Part shown: positions 59,546 through 64,000 of the stretch, piece by piece | Layout of the letters: the number at the start of each line of letters is the position of its first letter | Position numbering within the stretch: the first letter of the stretch is position 1 | Assembly: GCA_914767715.1 (NCBI GenBank) | Contig: OU612073.1 | Span: forward strand, 19,158,001 to 19,222,000 | Source: Membranipora membranacea | Lineage: Eukaryota; Bryozoa; Gymnolaemata; Cheilostomatida; Membraniporidae | DNA length: 64,000 nt | Reading direction: 5' to 3' | Position numbers and translations under genes: made by a program | Notes under the pieces: generated by a model | Told to the model about the DNA's origin: nothing | The model's database searches: none | What the model saw: only the letters and a program-made list of their open reading frames with translations

Positions 59546-62119
59546 GAGGTGACATTAATGGTCGAATTAAATGGTCTGTGACAACTAAAATCTCTGTCCA
59601 AATGAACATTGAAAACCAATTTGTAGATGTATGACGGTAGTAATTTTCTAAAATTATTTGACATGTAACTGGATTTTCTCATTGCAATGTTGAAATCAAA
59701 ATAGGCTGTTATATTTTGAAGTATAACCTGTATTTTTTCGCTGTTCGGTTGATATCATGGATATTATACAATTACTGCTCCCAAATCTTTATTTCAGCTA
59801 CTAAACAAATATATAAGATGTACTTACTAGCTGCCGAGCTTGAATCTAATGATACTGATGTCACTGGACTGGTAAGCAATACTTCCGAGAAGCAAGGCCC
59901 TAGAACTATTGCATAGTTACCCGATCTACAGACTCAAAGGATCAAAGTCACCTTTTTGTTGAGTCAGGAGAGTAGTGTGGGTTGACGTATAAAATGTCAG
60001 ACATATAATTTTCTCATTGCTAAATTTCTCAAGTAATATTTCCCACGCAATGATAAGTTATAATATAAGTACTATAATACGGTAAGGAGTAGGAATACAG
60101 TCGATGCTCTAAGGAGTCAGTTTCATCTCAATGCTTTTCCTGTGTTTTCTAACCTTATGAGATGTTTTGCATTGTTTTTTATTAGTCAATCATACTTGTC
60201 TATTAAACACAGGTAGAGAAATGTCTGAAATCTCTAACAGATGATGGGTTTATACTTAGAACACAGACTGAGGAAGGCAGCGACCTCTTGACTCCTACAC
60301 AGCTGGGCAGCGCTGTGTTTGCATCCTCTATGGACCCTGATGAGAGTCTTACTATACTCTGTGATCTAAATAAGGACAGGAAACAGTTTGTGTTAGAGAA
60401 TGAGCTGCATATGGTGTACCAGGTATGATAGATTTGAGATTTGTTATGAGGGTAATGTGTACTTTGTAGCAGGAGCCACTTAACCTCTATTCTGAATCCT
60501 CATACAGTAATTTCTTATTCCAAGTGTTTGCAGTGTCAGATGTGAGAGTTGTATGGCAGATTTTAGTGATAAGTAAGATATATCATGAAAGACATCTTTG
60601 TGCATTTGCCTGTTGATCTGTTTGAAAGTGAAATATGCTTTGGAGTAACGGCCTCTCCATTTTGTCAATGGAAGATAACTCTTGCCTTACTGAATCCCAG
60701 CATTCTGTTTTTCTTCATTTTCTGCAGGTGACACCCATCAACAGTTATGGATTGATAGATTGGATGAGATATTTGAGTCTATGGGAGACTTTACCCTCAG
60801 ACCAGCAGAGAGTTGATGAGTTAGTAGTCGGAGTGAGTGAGAGATTTATAACTCTCTCTCATCAGGGAAGAAAACGACGGAACACTGACAATCTGCAGAG
60901 ACTTCTACAGATACACAACAGGTTTTATACCGCTCTCATGTTGCATGATCTAGTTAATGAGGTGAGAATTCGGTTTTGTCTAAAGGCTTGACACCAAGAT
61001 CTCCAAAATCTATTAAAAACTAGTTCGAGTGCTCTAACAACTGTAAACATGATTAAGCCATTCCTATGCTGTGTGAACAAATCAAGCTTTTTCAAAGACA
61101 GTTTGCAAACGACTCGAGCTTATACAGTTAAAGCCTAATTCAGACGTGATTTGTTGTGTAGCTAAATGTATGAGTGAGCACCGATGTAAGTGAGTTCTTT
61201 GAAACAAAGGATGTGCCAAACCTCATGTGCCCGAATATTGATGCCTGTTCTTGAGTACAACCCCGGGTGGTATTCTACATATTGTCAGATGCCACAGCTA
61301 GATGTTGAGAAGAAATACAGAGTAAATAAAGGAACACTACAGTCTCTACAGCAGAGTTCTGCTATATTCGCTATGTATGATACTTTCTGTGATAGACTTG
61401 GATTTACTCCTCTAAGACTACTGCTCTCTGACTTTCAACAGAGACTGGATTTGGGTGAGAAACTTGGTGTTGTTGTATATTCAGATTCTATCTATGAGAG
61501 GAATTCTACTCAGCCGTTGCTTCATTGGTAATCTTAACTTACGACTGCTATGTTTAGATACAGGCACAGTGGTAAGCTTGATAGGTTGTCTAAGAATATT
61601 AATGTTACTCATTTGAAGATATTTCTATAGCCTAACCTCAGGTTCCTTGCACCGATTTGTCTGAAAATTTAATCATATTATGAATCAATTGAGAAGAACC
61701 CAAGGTCATATGTGTTGGACACAAATAAGTATACTAATTCCTTGACAGCTCCCAACATACAGACATGGATGTTGTTGAGTCAGTACGTACTATATCCTCA
61801 CATGATGCTAAGAAGGCTCGTCATTTTTATGACTCTGGACTACACACTGTATCAGAGCTGGTGAACGCAAACGTAGATCAGATATCACAACTACTGCGCA
61901 CATTTCTACCTTTTGAAAGGTGAGTAGCTATTGGATAAAGGTTAGTTCTAGTTGCCAACATTTTGACGCACTACCTTTACACTGGTAAGTAAGCAGCAAG
62001 TCTAAATGCAGGCAAATTGATCCGGGTAGTTAGGTTTTGGCAGCCACATGCTGTTCCCAAGGGAAGGCTTCACTTGCATGTTTCTATAGTGATTTCCTGT
62101 GGTTTGGTGTACTGCTATC

Positions 62120-62138
62120 TTGGGGGGGGGGGGGGGGG
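62120..62138. repeat. Poly-G tract
   Basis: An uninterrupted run of about 18 G in a POLQ intron. It is prone to length error in sequencing and to quadruplex formation. Confidence 0.9.
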
Positions 62139-64000
62139 TTATATGAGCAAGCTGTTGCAGATCAATGTGAGAGAACACAATTTAAATACTGCCATGATTT
62201 TCCAATGTTTATGACACACACGGGTTGGCACATTTATTTAATTTGTTACAAAACTTATTCAAAATAACGAGAATTGACAATAATTTCTATAAGGATACTC
62301 CATATTTCTCTATAATTAAGCTCTAAGCAGAGTCACGGAGAGTCAGAATGGGAATTGAAGGAGAGATCAGCTCGGAGAGTTAATATATCAGGACGGAAAA
62401 CTCTAACTATAGATGTAGATGAGGCAGCTCAGGTTATAATAGGCGAGGCTAAGCAGGTGTTCCAACATGATCTCAATCAGCTGGGGCTAAACGCTTCTCT
62501 CATGCACAACCGCGTATGATATGATAAAAGTTGACCTCATATGACATGTACAGTAGATACCCACATATCACGTAACTGCCCGCTTTGAGATTGTTATGAT
62601 TGTCATTTGTTGATAAGGGAAGTTGTATGCTCCCTGTCGCGCCGGCTCAGATTGTGTGTTACGCTTCTGGAAGAAGCAAATCTACTATATTGCCATTATA
62701 AGTTTACAGCTGTCATCAATCCACAATCTCCATAAAGTTCACCTTTATCTCCAACTTCTTGTCACTGGTTCTTTTTCCTTTTTAGAGTGTGAACAGATCA
62801 CCATCATTCTCAACACCTACTGTACCTCCAATAAAACCTGTGATACCAACACCTTCGACTAGTCTTAACAAAAACAGCTCATCCACACATCAGAAAATTG
62901 CTGAACCTAGTAGTAGTATGTCAGGATCCACTTCTCAGCCTACCAACGTTACCCAGGGCGATAGTAAAATGCAGATAACTACTCCGGAATATACTGAAGA
63001 TCCAGATTATAGGGACAAGATGAAATTGAAATCTGAATCTACAAGCCGCTCGGGTATAAGAGAATATACAGCTGATACCCATAGTGAACATGTTACTAGC
63101 GAAACTGACACATCATCTATACCTGCAATCAAACAGCAGACTATTGAACTGAGACAAGGCCTGATGGCTGCTTCAAATAACCAGGTGAACATACCACACA
63201 CACACCAGATAAAACTACTCCGCAAACTAGGGCAAATCAGTCCAGTAAATCTAGTTTATTTACTCTCATCCAACTCAGGGAGTCGTCCTCTCCAAAAATG
63301 GACATGGATATTTTAATTACTGATTCTCAGGAAAGCACAAATCAAGCTGAAAGTAGCACAGCTAGATATCGGCAACTACTAGATAAAATTGAGTTGTGTA
63401 CTAGTAGTACAAATGAAAATGAGAACATTATTATGCAAGCTCAAAGCTCATCTACAGCAAATGATAATCTTATGAATAATAATGACATTGAACATATATC
63501 TACTCACTCGGACATTCCACATACTGCAGCGCCAGAGGCTGACACATCTATAGCATGGGAAGAAGACTCTTTTACATTTCCTTCTCAATCAAGTCAACCA
63601 AAGCAGACTCTCAAACAGTCACATCATGAAATAGGTTCTGAACCACACACAGTTAGTGTAGAAAGTCTAGCTTTGAAGACAAAAATAGAGACTCGGAAGT
63701 CCAGATCTTTAGCAAGCCGTACTTGGCAATGTTTTACTTACCCACAAGGAAAATGACCTTACTAAATCCAATTCAGTTTCAAAGGAGAGAGCATTAAAAA
63801 GGGTACCTGTGTCTCTTGATCTGCTAAGCAGACATACTCGGTTAAAGCGAGCTCGTTGAGTAAGAACTTCTTCTGTGGACACTCCTCGAACTCATAGCAG
63901 AACATTATCTAAAACTGATTTTAATCCAGCTGCTGCTGAGTCTGCTTCAAATGATATTGCCTCACCGTGCTTTGGCCAATCTCTGATTCCTAGTGAGCAG

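Overview
This is a 64 kb piece of animal nuclear DNA. It is AT-rich, its genes are split by GT-AG introns, and it is full of transposable elements. The genes are metazoan: an RXR-like nuclear receptor, phytanoyl-CoA-dioxygenase-like enzymes, an ankyrin-containing MAP3K-like kinase and a DNA polymerase theta relative. Together with Gypsy, BEL/Pao, LINE and SINE families they suggest an aquatic, probably early-branching invertebrate such as a sponge, cnidarian or placozoan. The species cannot be fixed from this window.

Layout. (1) 0.47-1.0 kb, minus: the 5' coding exons of an RXR-type receptor, with the rest off the left edge. (2) 2.8-10.5 kb: two convergent, tail-to-tail PhyH-family genes with identical exon structure, both apparently intact (272 and 274 aa). 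(3) 10.9-16.0 kb: gene-free, with a tRNA-derived SINE, a retroposed element headed by the 5' end of U2 snRNA plus a diverged relative, a LINE RT fragment and a nested inverted-repeat structure. (4) 16.4-32.1 kb, plus: what reads as one 13-exon gene coding for an ankyrin protein with two tandem kinase domains. A nearly complete Gypsy element (23.2-28.1 kb) sits antisense in the intron between the domains, and several MITEs lie in other introns. (5) 32-54.7 kb: a repeat landscape with a PHD-endonuclease-RT LINE, a deleted BEL/Pao element, a TIR element whose core is repeated inverted at 3.8 kb, a 1.4 kb 10-bp minisatellite, a decayed LTR element with an integrase remnant, a second Gypsy-like element, and a chimeric junction with a LINE fragment. 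(6) 55.1-64.0 kb, plus: the helicase half and start of the central region of a POLQ gene running off the right edge. It has several frameshifts and a stop in the helicase part, an intron carrying a solo LTR that is itself split by a DNA transposon, and a tandemly amplified splice-donor region.

The genes do not form a pathway. The most unusual items are the probable double-kinase ankyrin gene, the U2-headed SINE with a 16-bp target duplication, the amplified 5' splice site in POLQ, and the decay of the POLQ helicase next to well-kept downstream exons.
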